Source: Pseudomonas tohonis
Lineage (GTDB): Bacteria; Pseudomonadota; Gammaproteobacteria; Pseudomonadales; Pseudomonadaceae
NCBI RefSeq assembly: GCF_012767755.2
Contig: NZ_AP023189.1
Span: 5,768,001-5,832,000, forward strand
Direction of reading: 5' to 3'
Length of the DNA stretch: 64,000 nucleotides
Of this stretch, positions 57,492 through 64,000 are shown in pieces (within the stretch, counting starts at the first letter, position 1; the number at the start of each line of letters is the position of its first letter). A model generated the notes under the pieces. That model saw nothing but the letters and a program-made list of their open reading frames with translations, was not told where the DNA came from and made no database searches. Both the position numbers and the translations under genes were made by a program.

Positions 57492-58877
57492 ATGGCGGTC
57501 GACTACGTGACGATGTTGATTTACGTGCTGGTGATGGCGGGCCTCGGCTGGTGGGGCATGCGCAAGGCCAGGACCCGTGATGATTTTCTCCTGGCCGGGC
57601 GACGCCTCGGGCCAGTCCTCTACCTCGGCACGCTCTCCGCGGTGATGCTGGGCGGGGCTTCCACCATCGGCTCGGTGCGCCTGGGCTACCAGTACGGGAT
57701 ATCCGGTCTCTGGCTGGTCTTCATGCTGGGGCTGGGCATCATCGTACTCAGCCTGGTGTTCTCGCGGCAGATAGCCCAGTTGAGGGTCTTCACCGTCACC
57801 CAGATCCTCGAACAGCGTTACCAGGCCTCCTCGCGCCTGATCGGCGGCGTGGTCATGGTGGCCTACGACCTGATGGTGGCCGTAACCGCCACCATCGCCA
57901 TCGGCTCGGTCACCGAGGTGGTATTCGATATCCCGCGCATTCCCGCCATCCTCTGCGGCGGCGGGCTGGTGATCTTCTACTCAGTGATCGGCGGCATGTG
58001 GTCGCTGACGCTCACCGACATCATCCAGTTCGTGATCATGACGCTGGGCATCTTCTTCGTGCTGCTGCCCATCAGCGTGGGCGAGGCCGGTGGCCTGGCG
58101 GCGATGCAGGCCAATTTGCCGGCGGGCTTCTTCGAGCTGGGCAACATCGGCCTGGACACCATCGCCGCCTACTTCCTGCTCTACTTCTTCGGCGCGCTGA
58201 TCGGCCAGGACATCTGGCAGCGCCTGTTCACCGCCCGCAGCGAGGGCGTGGTGCGCTACGCCGGCCTCGGCGCTGGCTTGTACTGCATGCTCTATGGCGG
58301 CGTCTGCGCGCTCATCGGTGCCGCCACCCGGCTGCTGCTGCCGGACCTGTCGGTGGCCGAGAACGCCTTCGCCGAGATCACCCGCAACGTACTCCCAGCC
58401 GGCCTGCGCGGCCTCGTGGTAGCTGCCGCCCTGGCCGCCATCATGTCCACCGCCAGCGCCTGCCTCCTGGCCGCAGCGACCGTACTCAAGGAAGACATCT
58501 ACAGTCGTTTTCTCAGTCGTGACGGCGAAGACCACCTGGCCAGCAGCCGGTGGATAACCTTCACCCTCGGCGCGGCGATGCTGGCCATGGCCTGCCTGGT
58601 CAACGACGTCATCGCCGGCCTCTCCATCGCCTACAACCTGCTGGTGGGCGGCCTGCTCGTACCGATCATGGGCGCCCTGATGTGGCGCCGCGCGTCCGCC
58701 GTGGGCGCCATGGCCTGCATGGTCACCGGCAGCCTCACCGTCATCGCCTTCATGGTCCGTGACGGCATCCTGGCCAACACCCCCATCTACTTCGGCCTCC
58801 TCGTCAGCCTGCTGACCTTCGTGGTCACCAGCCTGCTGACCCAACCCGCTCCTGATCTGCGCACCGCGACCGATTGA
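57492..58877 (+). CDS. gpuP: Sodium:solute symporter GpuP (3-guanidinopropionate uptake)
   Basis: A 461-residue SSS-family inner-membrane transporter (MAVDYVTMLIYVLVMAGLGW start, about 12-13 helices). Family motifs: KARTRDDFLLAGRRLGPVLY, GGGLVIFYSVIGGMWSLTLTD, and AAALAAIMSTASACLLAAAT with the sodium-site Ser/Thr. It is followed within 50 bp by gpuA and then gpuR on the same strand, the gpuPAR order of P. aeruginosa, which supports 3-guanidinopropionate as substrate. Strong SD GGAG upstream. Confidence 0.87.
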   Translation: MAVDYVTMLIYVLVMAGLGWWGMRKARTRDDFLLAGRRLGPVLYLGTLSAVMLGGASTIGSVRLGYQYGISGLWLVFMLGLGIIVLSLVFSRQIAQLRVFTVTQILEQRYQASSRLIGGVVMVAYDLMVAVTATIAIGSVTEVVFDIPRIPAILCGGGLVIFYSVIGGMWSLTLTDIIQFVIMTLGIFFVLLPISVGEAGGLAAMQANLPAGFFELGNIGLDTIAAYFLLYFFGALIGQDIWQRLFTARSEGVVRYAGLGAGLYCMLYGGVCALIGAATRLLLPDLSVAENAFAEITRNVLPAGLRGLVVAAALAAIMSTASACLLAAATVLKEDIYSRFLSRDGEDHLASSRWITFTLGAAMLAMACLVNDVIAGLSIAYNLLVGGLLVPIMGALMWRRASAVGAMACMVTGSLTVIAFMVRDGILANTPIYFGLLVSLLTFVVTSLLTQPAPDLRTATD

Positions 58878-58927
58878 AGACCATCCAGGGCGCCCATGAG
58901 GCGCCCACTACCCGTGAGATAGAACCC

Positions 58928-59881
58928 ATGACCCATGACTTCCCACAGCCGCTCGATGCTGCGCTCATACCACGCTTCGCCGGCATCCCGAGCTTCATGC
59001 GCCTGCCGATCTTCAACGACCCAGCCGACCTGCAACTCGCCCTGGTGGGCGTCCCCTGGGATGGCGGCACCACCAACCGCGCCGGCGCCCGTCACGGCCC
59101 GCGCGAAGTGCGCAACATGTCCAGCCTGATGCGCAAGGTGCACCACGTCAGCCGCATCGCACCCTATGACCTGGTGCGCATCGGGGACCTCGGCGATAGC
59201 CCCGTCAACCCCATCGACCTGCTCGATTCGCTCAAGCGCATCGAGGGCTTCTTCCATGAAATCCACCAGGCGGGGACCGTGCCCCTGTCGGTGGGCGGAG
59301 ACCACCTGGTGACCCTGCCGATATTCCGCGCCCTGGCCCGCCATCGCCCCATCGGCATGATCCACTTCGACGCGCACTCCGACACCAACGACCGCTACTT
59401 CGGTGACAACCCCTACACCCATGGCACCCCCTTCCGCCGCGCCGTGGAGGAGGGCCTGCTGGACCCCAAGCGCACCGTGCAGATCGGTATTCGCGGCTCC
59501 ATCTACTCCGCCGAGGACGAAGCCTTTGCCGAGGAATGCGGCATACGCGTGATCCACATGGAGGAGTTCGCCGAACTCGGCGTCCAAGCCACCCTGGCGG
59601 AGGCTCGCCGGGTCGTGGGTGACGGCCCCACCTACATCAGCTTCGACGTCGACGTGCTCGACCCGGCATTCGCACCCGGCACCGGAACCCCGGAAATCGG
59701 CGGCATGACCACCCTCCAGGCCCAACAGATGATCCGTGGCCTGCGCGGCCTGGACCTGGTCGGCGCGGACGTCGTGGAAGTCTCCCCACCGTTCGACCAG
59801 GGCGGAGCGACAGCCCTGGTGGGCGCCACCATGATGTTCGAACTGATGTGCATCCTCGCCGACGCTATCGCCACCCGCTGA
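58928..59881 (+). CDS. gpuA: Guanidinopropionase GpuA (ureohydrolase family)
   Basis: Manganese enzyme predicted to hydrolyse 3-guanidinopropionate to beta-alanine and urea. 317 residues. Metal ligands in VGGDHLVTLPIFRAL (His), MIHFDAHSDTND (Asp-x-His-x-x-Asp) and ISFDVDVLDPAFAPGTGTPE (Asp-x-Asp and the catalytic Glu). NRAGARHGPREVRNMSSLMR is the ureohydrolase substrate-loop region. Agmatinase and guanidinobutyrase share the fold; gpuP/gpuR context argues for guanidinopropionase. ATG 58928 is preferred over 58874, which lies in the leader. Confidence 0.9.
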   Translation: MTHDFPQPLDAALIPRFAGIPSFMRLPIFNDPADLQLALVGVPWDGGTTNRAGARHGPREVRNMSSLMRKVHHVSRIAPYDLVRIGDLGDSPVNPIDLLDSLKRIEGFFHEIHQAGTVPLSVGGDHLVTLPIFRALARHRPIGMIHFDAHSDTNDRYFGDNPYTHGTPFRRAVEEGLLDPKRTVQIGIRGSIYSAEDEAFAEECGIRVIHMEEFAELGVQATLAEARRVVGDGPTYISFDVDVLDPAFAPGTGTPEIGGMTTLQAQQMIRGLRGLDLVGADVVEVSPPFDQGGATALVGATMMFELMCILADAIATR

Positions 59882-59957
59882 CCCCAGCGCCACGAGTTGG
59901 TAGGCTCATGCCGGGACCGCGCCACAGACGGCCCCGGCAACCGGCCTGGAGGTGGGC

Positions 59958-60875
59958 ATGCTGGGCAACCTTTCCGATATCGACCTGCGCATGCTGCGGG
60001 TCTTCTGCGCCATCGTCGACGCGGGAGGCTTCACCGCAGCCCAGGCCAGCCTCAACACCAGCCTGTCGCGCCTGAGCGTGGTGGTCCGCGATCTGGAAGA
60101 GCGCCTCGGATGCTCCCTCTGCCGGCGCGGCAACAGCGGCTTCCAGTTGACCGAAGAAGGCCAGGAACTGTTCGACCTGGCGCAACTGCTGTTCGGCGAT
60201 ATCGAACGGTTCCGCACCCAGGCCAACCGCCTTGGGGGGATGGCCAGGGAAAGCCTGCAGATCGGCACGGTGGACAGCCTCATCAGCTTCGAGCGCGCCC
60301 CCCTGCCGCTGGCCATCAGGCTGTTCCGCCAGCGCCTGCCCGAGGTACGCCTGAACCTGCACATGCTGCGCCCCGATGAACTGGAACGCGCGGTACTGGA
60401 AGAACGCCTGCACCTGGCCATCGGCGCGTTCCATCACCAACTCTCAGGCCTCAACTACCAGCCACTGTTCGAGGAAGAGCAGAATCTCTACTGCTCCGCC
60501 GGCCACCCCCTGTTCCACCGCGCCGAAGCAGACCTGAGCCTGGCGGACATTTGCGCGGCGGAGTACGTGGGCCGTGGCTACTTGACGGAAAACCAGCGCC
60601 CCCACGGCCTGCACTTCACCCAAACGGTCAGCGCCTACGCAATGGAAGCGATCGCCACCCTGATTTTCTCCGGCACCTACCTGGGCTACCTGCCCACGCA
60701 CTACGCCGCTCACTGGGTGGAGCGAAACCAACTGCGTGCGTTATTGCCAGAGCGGCTGGCCTATCGCTCGGCCTTCCACTGCATCACCCGCCAGGGCCAG
60801 GTCCCCAAGGCGGCCCTGGCAGGCTTTCTCGATGCACTGGACGCGGCGCACCGCCAGTTGGCGAATAAAGCGTAG
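59958..60875 (+). CDS. gpuR: LysR-family regulator GpuR
   Basis: A 305-residue LysR activator. HTH: MLRVFCAIVDAGGFTAAQAS, LNTSLSRLSVVVRDLEERLG. Effector domain from about 95 (RESLQIGTVDSLISFERAPL). ATG 59958 has GGAGG five bases upstream; GTG 59952 is less likely. It lies 76 bp after gpuA on the same strand. Known GpuR activates gpuPA with 3-guanidinopropionate as inducer. The gene is co-directional rather than divergent, so autoregulation through the gpuP promoter is possible. Confidence 0.88.
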   Translation: MLGNLSDIDLRMLRVFCAIVDAGGFTAAQASLNTSLSRLSVVVRDLEERLGCSLCRRGNSGFQLTEEGQELFDLAQLLFGDIERFRTQANRLGGMARESLQIGTVDSLISFERAPLPLAIRLFRQRLPEVRLNLHMLRPDELERAVLEERLHLAIGAFHHQLSGLNYQPLFEEEQNLYCSAGHPLFHRAEADLSLADICAAEYVGRGYLTENQRPHGLHFTQTVSAYAMEAIATLIFSGTYLGYLPTHYAAHWVERNQLRALLPERLAYRSAFHCITRQGQVPKAALAGFLDALDAAHRQLANKA

Positions 60876-60915
60876 GTTGGGCGGGACTCGACGAAGCCCA
60901 ACAGCAGGGCCGGCC
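60870..60915. repeat. Dispersed 'GTAGGTTGGG' inverted repeat
   Basis: CGTAGGTTGGGCGGGACTCG followed by ACGAAGCCCAAC overlaps the end of gpuR. An oppositely oriented relative (TTGGGCTTCG ... AGCCCAACCTACG) lies near 54.6 kb. A common Pseudomonas intergenic element type; function unknown. Confidence 0.65.
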
Positions 60916-61107
60916 GCTGCAACAGTTCTTTGCATCACCTTCCCCCCCGCCGCCAGGAGACAGTGCTGCTCCGAGCGGGTCGCGCTTGTAGGCCTCGCCC
61001 ATCGGCGGCCCACGTGCGATGCCCTACCCTCGGGAACGCCACCCGCCGCACGGAAAAATCCCACCTGCCCTTCTATGCTCCCTGGCGCCGCCAACCAGGG
61101 AACGCCC

Positions 61108-61890
61108 ATGTCCAGCAAGACGGAAATCATCCAGCAGTTCATCGCCTCCGGCGAAGCCGACTTCGCCGAGGCCAACAGCTCCAACAGCTACTACTGCAGC
61201 CACCACCCCAGCATCACCCCGCTGGTGAAGAAGCCGCCGAAGGAGCTCGATGACGCCACCCTGCAGGCCTTCTACTACTACCTGCTGCTCAATGGCGGCA
61301 CGCCGCCCGCCGCCAGCGAACATCACCTGCAGCTGCTCTTCCGCGCGGCCAGGGACGCCGCGGGGGTGCTGGCCGAGCACGGTTACCCGCGCTGCCGCCT
61401 CAATCGCTGGGAAATGGTCCTGCTGTTCGACGGCGAGATGAGCCTCGACGCCCATACCCGTCGCCTCGCGCTGCTGGCCCAGGTCGGCCGCTTCGCCCAC
61501 CAGCCCGGCATGCTGGCCAAGAAGCAGAAGCTCAAGGACGAGTTCGCTGGCGACGCCTGGCTGCACGGCGAGATCGCCCGCGTGCTGCGCACCGTGCCCT
61601 TCGCCCGCCTGACCTTCAACCGCGACAACTTCGACCTCAGCCTGCCCCTGGTCGGCATGCTCTTCATCTACCTGCTCGGCGCCGACGAAGCCGACCAGGG
61701 CGAACTCTTCGCCTGGTTCAAACAGGCCACCGACGCCATCCACGACATCCCCAACTACAAGACCCGGGAGCAACTCGTGCGCGGCCTCGCCTGGGTGCTC
61801 TTCCGCTTCGCCGAAGCCGCCAAGGCCAAGGTGCTGGAGCAGGCCCTGCTCGCCGAGTACGGCGAAACCTGGTGCCGTGAATACACGTGA
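61108..61890 (+). CDS. Hypothetical protein, 260 residues
   Basis: No family recognised. A soluble, helix-rich protein without signal peptide or membrane segments: MSSKTEIIQQFIASGEADFA at the start, a Ser/Asn/Tyr/His-rich patch (NSSNSYYCSHHPSITPLVKK), then helical repeats (ATLQAFYYYLLLNGG; EHHLQLLFRAARDAAGVLAE; RWEMVLLFDGEMSLD). The C-terminal ARLTFNRDNFDLSLPLVGML is the most hydrophobic part. AGGG lies 7-8 bases upstream of the ATG. Typical GC-rich codon use shows it is a resident gene. No operon partner. Confidence 0.8.
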   Translation: MSSKTEIIQQFIASGEADFAEANSSNSYYCSHHPSITPLVKKPPKELDDATLQAFYYYLLLNGGTPPAASEHHLQLLFRAARDAAGVLAEHGYPRCRLNRWEMVLLFDGEMSLDAHTRRLALLAQVGRFAHQPGMLAKKQKLKDEFAGDAWLHGEIARVLRTVPFARLTFNRDNFDLSLPLVGMLFIYLLGADEADQGELFAWFKQATDAIHDIPNYKTREQLVRGLAWVLFRFAEAAKAKVLEQALLAEYGETWCREYT

Positions 61891-61950
61891 TGGCGGAAAA
61901 ACGACCAGCCACCTGAACACCACGGGCGGCCTGCTCCACAGCCAACCATT

Positions 61951-61992
61951 CAGAACTTATCCACAGCTTGCCCCACAGAAATTGTGGGCAGC
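61951..61992. repeat. DnaA-box hairpin repeat, copy 1
   Basis: A 42-bp unit with a perfect DnaA box TTATCCACA (61957-61965) followed by the hairpin CCCACA/TGTGGG (61972-61977, 61983-61988). It is 36/42 identical, by eye, to 62421-62462. It lies 60 bp after the hypothetical gene and 114 bp before the HhH gene. Confidence 0.85.
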
Positions 61993-62105
61993 CCATCGGG
62001 GTTCCACACCCGTAGCCCGGGGAAGGCATCGGACGCAATCGGAGCCGATCGCGCCACGCATGCTTTAACCTGCTCTCTCCAACTTCGAGCCGGAACGCCA
62101 GCGAC

Positions 62106-62363
62106 ATGACCGCCGACCAAGGCTTCTCCCCCATTACCCGCGCCCGACTGGTGGCACTCAAAGGCGTCGGCCCGACCGTGGTCGACCGCCTGGAACAGAT
62201 CGGCTTCCGCACCCTGGAACAACTGGCCGGTTGCGAAGCCGCCGATCTCACCCGGCAGATTTCCCAGATGATGGGCTCCACCTGCTGGCACAACAGCCCG
62301 CAAGCGCGAGCGGCCATCCAGGCGATCATCGACTTCGCCCGGCAGCACGCCGGCACCGCCTGA
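62106..62363 (+). CDS. Small helix-hairpin-helix protein
   Basis: An 85-residue protein. TRARLVALKGVGPTVVDRLE is a helix-hairpin-helix (GVGP) DNA-backbone-binding motif. The next segment FRTLEQLAGCEAADLTRQIS resembles the second HhH of RuvA/PolX-type pairs. The C-terminus has SPQARAAIQAIIDFARQH. Some relatives are annotated as 'helix-hairpin-helix domain-containing' or recombinase-like accessory proteins. It stands between two copies of a DnaA-box hairpin. Possibly a DNA-binding accessory protein; function unproven. Confidence 0.8.
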   Translation: MTADQGFSPITRARLVALKGVGPTVVDRLEQIGFRTLEQLAGCEAADLTRQISQMMGSTCWHNSPQARAAIQAIIDFARQHAGTA

Positions 62364-62420
62364 CGAAAATTCGAGCGGCCGCGCATAACCGCCAACCCGC
62401 CTGGTCCGCAGCGATCCGCC

Positions 62421-62462
62421 CAGAAGATATCCACAGCTTTTCCCACAGAAACTGTGGGTAGC
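62421..62462. repeat. DnaA-box hairpin repeat, copy 2
   Basis: The second copy, exactly 470 bp after the first. The DnaA box is degenerate (ATATCCACA) but the hairpin CCCACA/TGTGGG is kept, as are most flanking bases. Together the copies bracket the HhH gene. Confidence 0.85.
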
Positions 62463-62629
62463 GGGGAGGATGCCGGTCGCACACGTATCGAGGAGCGATG
62501 GAGGGTAATCGCCGGCACTGGCAGCCCCCATCAAATACCCCCCATCGCGAGGAAATTTCCCAAACCCTCCGCAACCCCTTGTTAGCCCCCGAGCTGCTCC
62601 CTAAGTTCGCCCGGTCGCGGTCAATCTGC

Positions 62630-62875
62630 GGCCGGGTTTAGCGACCTGAAACCACATGCGTGTTTTGCCTACGGTGCTGACGGGAAACAACGGACGTTTC
62701 CCGTGGCACCTGAGCAGCGCGCAGTTTTTTAAACTGCACGCCCTCCATGGCAGACCGCACGGGGAGACCTTTCGAGGTCTGCCGGCCGTGGTCCGGTTCG
62801 CTAACCCCGTTGCGGTCTGCCACCCTTTCGTTTAGCGACGTAGGTGGCAGCTCCTTAACCGACCACGGGAGCTCC
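62630..62875 (+). ncRNA. Structured leader of the BRO-N gene, possible C4-type antisense RNA
   Basis: The 515-bp gap before the BRO-N gene is strongly structured. Stem 1: ACGGGAAAC/GTTTCCCGT (62680-62704). Stem 2: GCAGTTT/AAACTGC (62721-62737). A 16-bp stem with one bulge joins 62749-62764 (GGCAGACCGCACGGGG) to 62805-62821, enclosing AGACCT-TTCG-AGGTCT (62765-62780). AGCTCC/GGAGCT lies just before the ATG. GTTTAGCGAC occurs at 62636 and 62830. C4 RNA of P1-like phages controls antirepressor genes by pairing with the ant leader; the context and complementarity suggest something similar, but the family assignment is from memory. Confidence 0.45.
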
Positions 62876-62878
62876 ACG

Positions 62879-63331
62879 ATGCATGACGCATACATCCCCA
62901 CCACCTTCCTCCGCCATAACCGCCCCCTGCGCGGCGTGATGATCGACAACCAGCCCTGGTTCTCCACCTACGACTTCGCCCGCCTGCTCGGCCTGCATCA
63001 TCCACAGGCCCTGCACCGCCGCCTCAAGCCCCACGAAACCCGCCGCATACGCCTGTATCACCGCCGCAGCGGCGCCGAAGAGACGATCGATGCGATGAGC
63101 GAAGCCGGCCTCTACAAGGCGCTGATCCGCTTCGGCCATCCCGAATGCCAGCAGCTCGATGAATGGCTGACCCGCGAGGTGATCCCCACCCTGCGCGACC
63201 AGCAGGACACCCACGCCCACACGCCCCGCCGCGTGATGATCGGCTGGCAGAACGAGCGGCTGCTGTTGCTGGAATGGCAGGGCGAGTTGTGGATGCAGTG
63301 GGAGAAGGTGCCGCGTTACCTGGAGAGCTGA
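62879..63331 (+). CDS. BRO-N domain antirepressor-like protein
   Basis: A 150-residue protein from ATG 62879. The BRO-N (phage antirepressor-type) domain occupies about residues 15-115: LRGVMIDNQPWFSTYDFARL, LGLHHPQALHRRLKPHETRR, AMSEAGLYKALIRFGHPECQ, LDEWLTREVIPTLRDQ. The C-terminal tail RRVMIGWQNERLLLLEWQGE ends in WEKVPRYLES. No other phage gene is nearby, so it is an orphan of likely prophage origin, perhaps domesticated. The long structured leader suggests RNA-level control. Its last ~33 codons and downstream region are duplicated 279 bp away. Confidence 0.85.
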   Translation: MHDAYIPTTFLRHNRPLRGVMIDNQPWFSTYDFARLLGLHHPQALHRRLKPHETRRIRLYHRRSGAEETIDAMSEAGLYKALIRFGHPECQQLDEWLTREVIPTLRDQQDTHAHTPRRVMIGWQNERLLLLEWQGELWMQWEKVPRYLES

Positions 63332-63732
63332 CCCAGGCTCAGGACTTTCTCGTAGGGTGCGCTGTGCGCACCGCCGAATGGCCGAGGTGGCAAGGCGTGT
63401 GCCCGCTGGAACATCGCCGGTGCGCGCAGCACACCCTACACGAGGCCTGCCGGTAGCTCGCGAGCGATGCCGAAGTCACCGGCACAGAAAGCCGTCGCCC
63501 ACGCATACCGCGTGCTGATCGGCTGGGAGAAGGAGCGGCTGCTGTTGCTGGAATGGCAGGGCGAGCTATGGATGCAGTGGGAGAAGGTGCCGCGGTACCT
63601 GGAGAGCTGACCCAGGCTCAGGACTTTCTCGTAGGGTGCGCTGTGCGCACCGCCGAATGGCCGAGGTGGCATGGCGTGTGCCCGCTGGAACATCGCCGGT
63701 GCGCGCAGCACACCCTACACGAGGCTTGCCGG
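63232..63732. repeat. Tandem 279-bp duplication of the BRO-N gene 3' end
   Basis: 63232-63453 and 63511-63732 are near-identical at a constant offset of 279 bp (both stop codons, at 63331 and 63610, keep it). Each copy contains the last ~33 codons of the BRO-N gene, plus a GTAGGGTGCGCTGTGCGCACC ... GGTGCGCGCAGCACACCCTAC inverted repeat. Only a few substitutions separate the copies, so the event is recent or maintained. Confidence 0.9.
63467..63610 (+). pseudogene. Truncated BRO-N gene 3' fragment (47-codon ORF)
   Basis: In-frame ATG 63467 gives MPKSPAQKAVAHAYRVLIGW then EKERLLLLEWQGELWMQWEK and VPRYLES. From 'VLIGW' on it nearly matches the C-terminus of the upstream BRO-N protein, but the BRO-N domain itself is missing. 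Most likely a remnant created by the 279-bp duplication or of a second, deleted BRO-N paralogue. No good SD is visible. Expression as a 47-residue peptide is possible but unproven. Confidence 0.65.
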
Positions 63733-63771
63733 CGCTCACGAGTGACATCGAACGGCTGAATCGCCGCCAAC

Positions 63772-63801
63772 AAAAAGGCCAGTCAAACGACTGGCCTTTT
63801 T
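63772..63801. terminator. Bidirectional terminator at the end of the BRO-N region and of bauC
   Basis: AAAAAGGCCAGTC and GACTGGCCTTTTT with loop AAAC; symmetric A/T runs serve both strands. Confidence 0.93.
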
Positions 63802-63819
63802 GCTATCTCACCCGATCAC

Positions 63820-64000
63820 TCAGGCGTTGTTGCTCGGGAACGCGAACTGCGCGGCCTCGTGGCTGGCGCGTTGCGGCCAGCGCTGGGTGATGGCCTTGCG
63901 GCGGGTGTAGAAGCGCACGCCGTCCGGGCCGTAGGCGTGCAGGTCGCCGAACAGGGAGCGCTTCCAGCCGCCGAAGCTGTGGTAGCTGACCGGCACCGGC
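63820..64000 (-). CDS. CoA-acylating (methyl)malonate-semialdehyde dehydrogenase, C-terminal end (bauC/mmsA type)
   Basis: Only the last 59 residues are in the window: [40 protein letters not shown] and a tail ending FPSNNA. The S-F-G-G-W-K-x-S-x-F-G-D-L block is the C-terminal signature of CoA-acylating aldehyde dehydrogenases (MmsA/IolA/BauC). The ending resembles the 3-oxopropanoate dehydrogenase (BauC, formerly MmsA-1) of the beta-alanine pathway more than valine-pathway MmsA, which ends near 'NTTISLR'. Family certain, exact substrate not. Confidence 0.8.
   Translation of the reverse strand, partial: PVPVSYHSFGGWKRSLFGDLHAYGPDGVRFYTRRKAITQRWPQRASHEAAQFAFPSNNA

Overview
The window is GC-rich DNA from a gammaproteobacterium, almost certainly a Pseudomonas of the P. 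aeruginosa / P. resinovorans type. The left end (dnaK, grpE, recN, fur, bamE/omlA, rnfH, ratA, smpB, lldR, lldP, lldD, lldE) follows the order I know from P. aeruginosa. Other pointers are a TtgR-TtgABC pump with a TtgR-type operator, a gpuPAR cluster, and a tmRNA whose encoded tag is ANDDNYGAALAA. The species cannot be fixed from sequence reading alone.

Layout. 1-6.3 kb is housekeeping and stress genes: a sigma-32 promoter drives grpE(-dnaK), and a LexA-like box precedes the divergent recN. 6.4-13.3 kb is the lactate module lldR / lldPDE with a perfect LldR-type palindrome. 13.8-29.5 kb is a two-partner secretion locus: a 4695-residue TpsA filamentous adhesin whose stop overlaps the start of its TpsB transporter by 14 bp. 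Two small, related exported proteins follow. 30.7-33.7 kb is a Cache/PAS hybrid histidine kinase. 33.8-35.4 kb is ssrA (tmRNA) and a small accessory patch: an RsmN/CsrA-like protein, an unknown 87-residue protein, and an XRE regulator with a palindromic operator. 35.5-39.5 kb carries a YcaC-type hydrolase, an AT-richer OafA-type acyltransferase and a LysR regulator.

39.5-46.1 kb is ttgR and the ttgABC multidrug efflux operon. 46.5-49.2 kb holds a Tsx-type nucleoside channel, a RutR-like regulator and a secreted DNA/RNA endonuclease, which together look like a nucleic-acid scavenging set. 49.8-57.2 kb is mixed metabolism and membrane genes: SSS symporter, arylamine N-acetyltransferase, YihY, LEA-type lipoprotein, cysC, yjdM, an ABM-domain protein and a WYL regulator. 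57.5-60.9 kb is gpuPAR for 3-guanidinopropionate use. The right end holds an unknown 260-residue protein, a small helix-hairpin-helix protein flanked by duplicated DnaA-box hairpins, and an orphan BRO-N antirepressor-like gene with a strongly structured leader and a duplicated 3' end. Last comes the 3' end of a CoA-acylating semialdehyde dehydrogenase (bauC/mmsA type). If that is bauC, it would consume the beta-alanine that GpuA makes.

The most unusual items are the giant TpsA locus with interlocked palindromes upstream, the diverged RsmN-like protein beside tmRNA, the structured leader of the BRO-N gene, and the duplicated DnaA-box hairpins. Large open frames opposite or out of frame with lldPDE, tpsA and ttgB are by-products of high GC and are not annotated.
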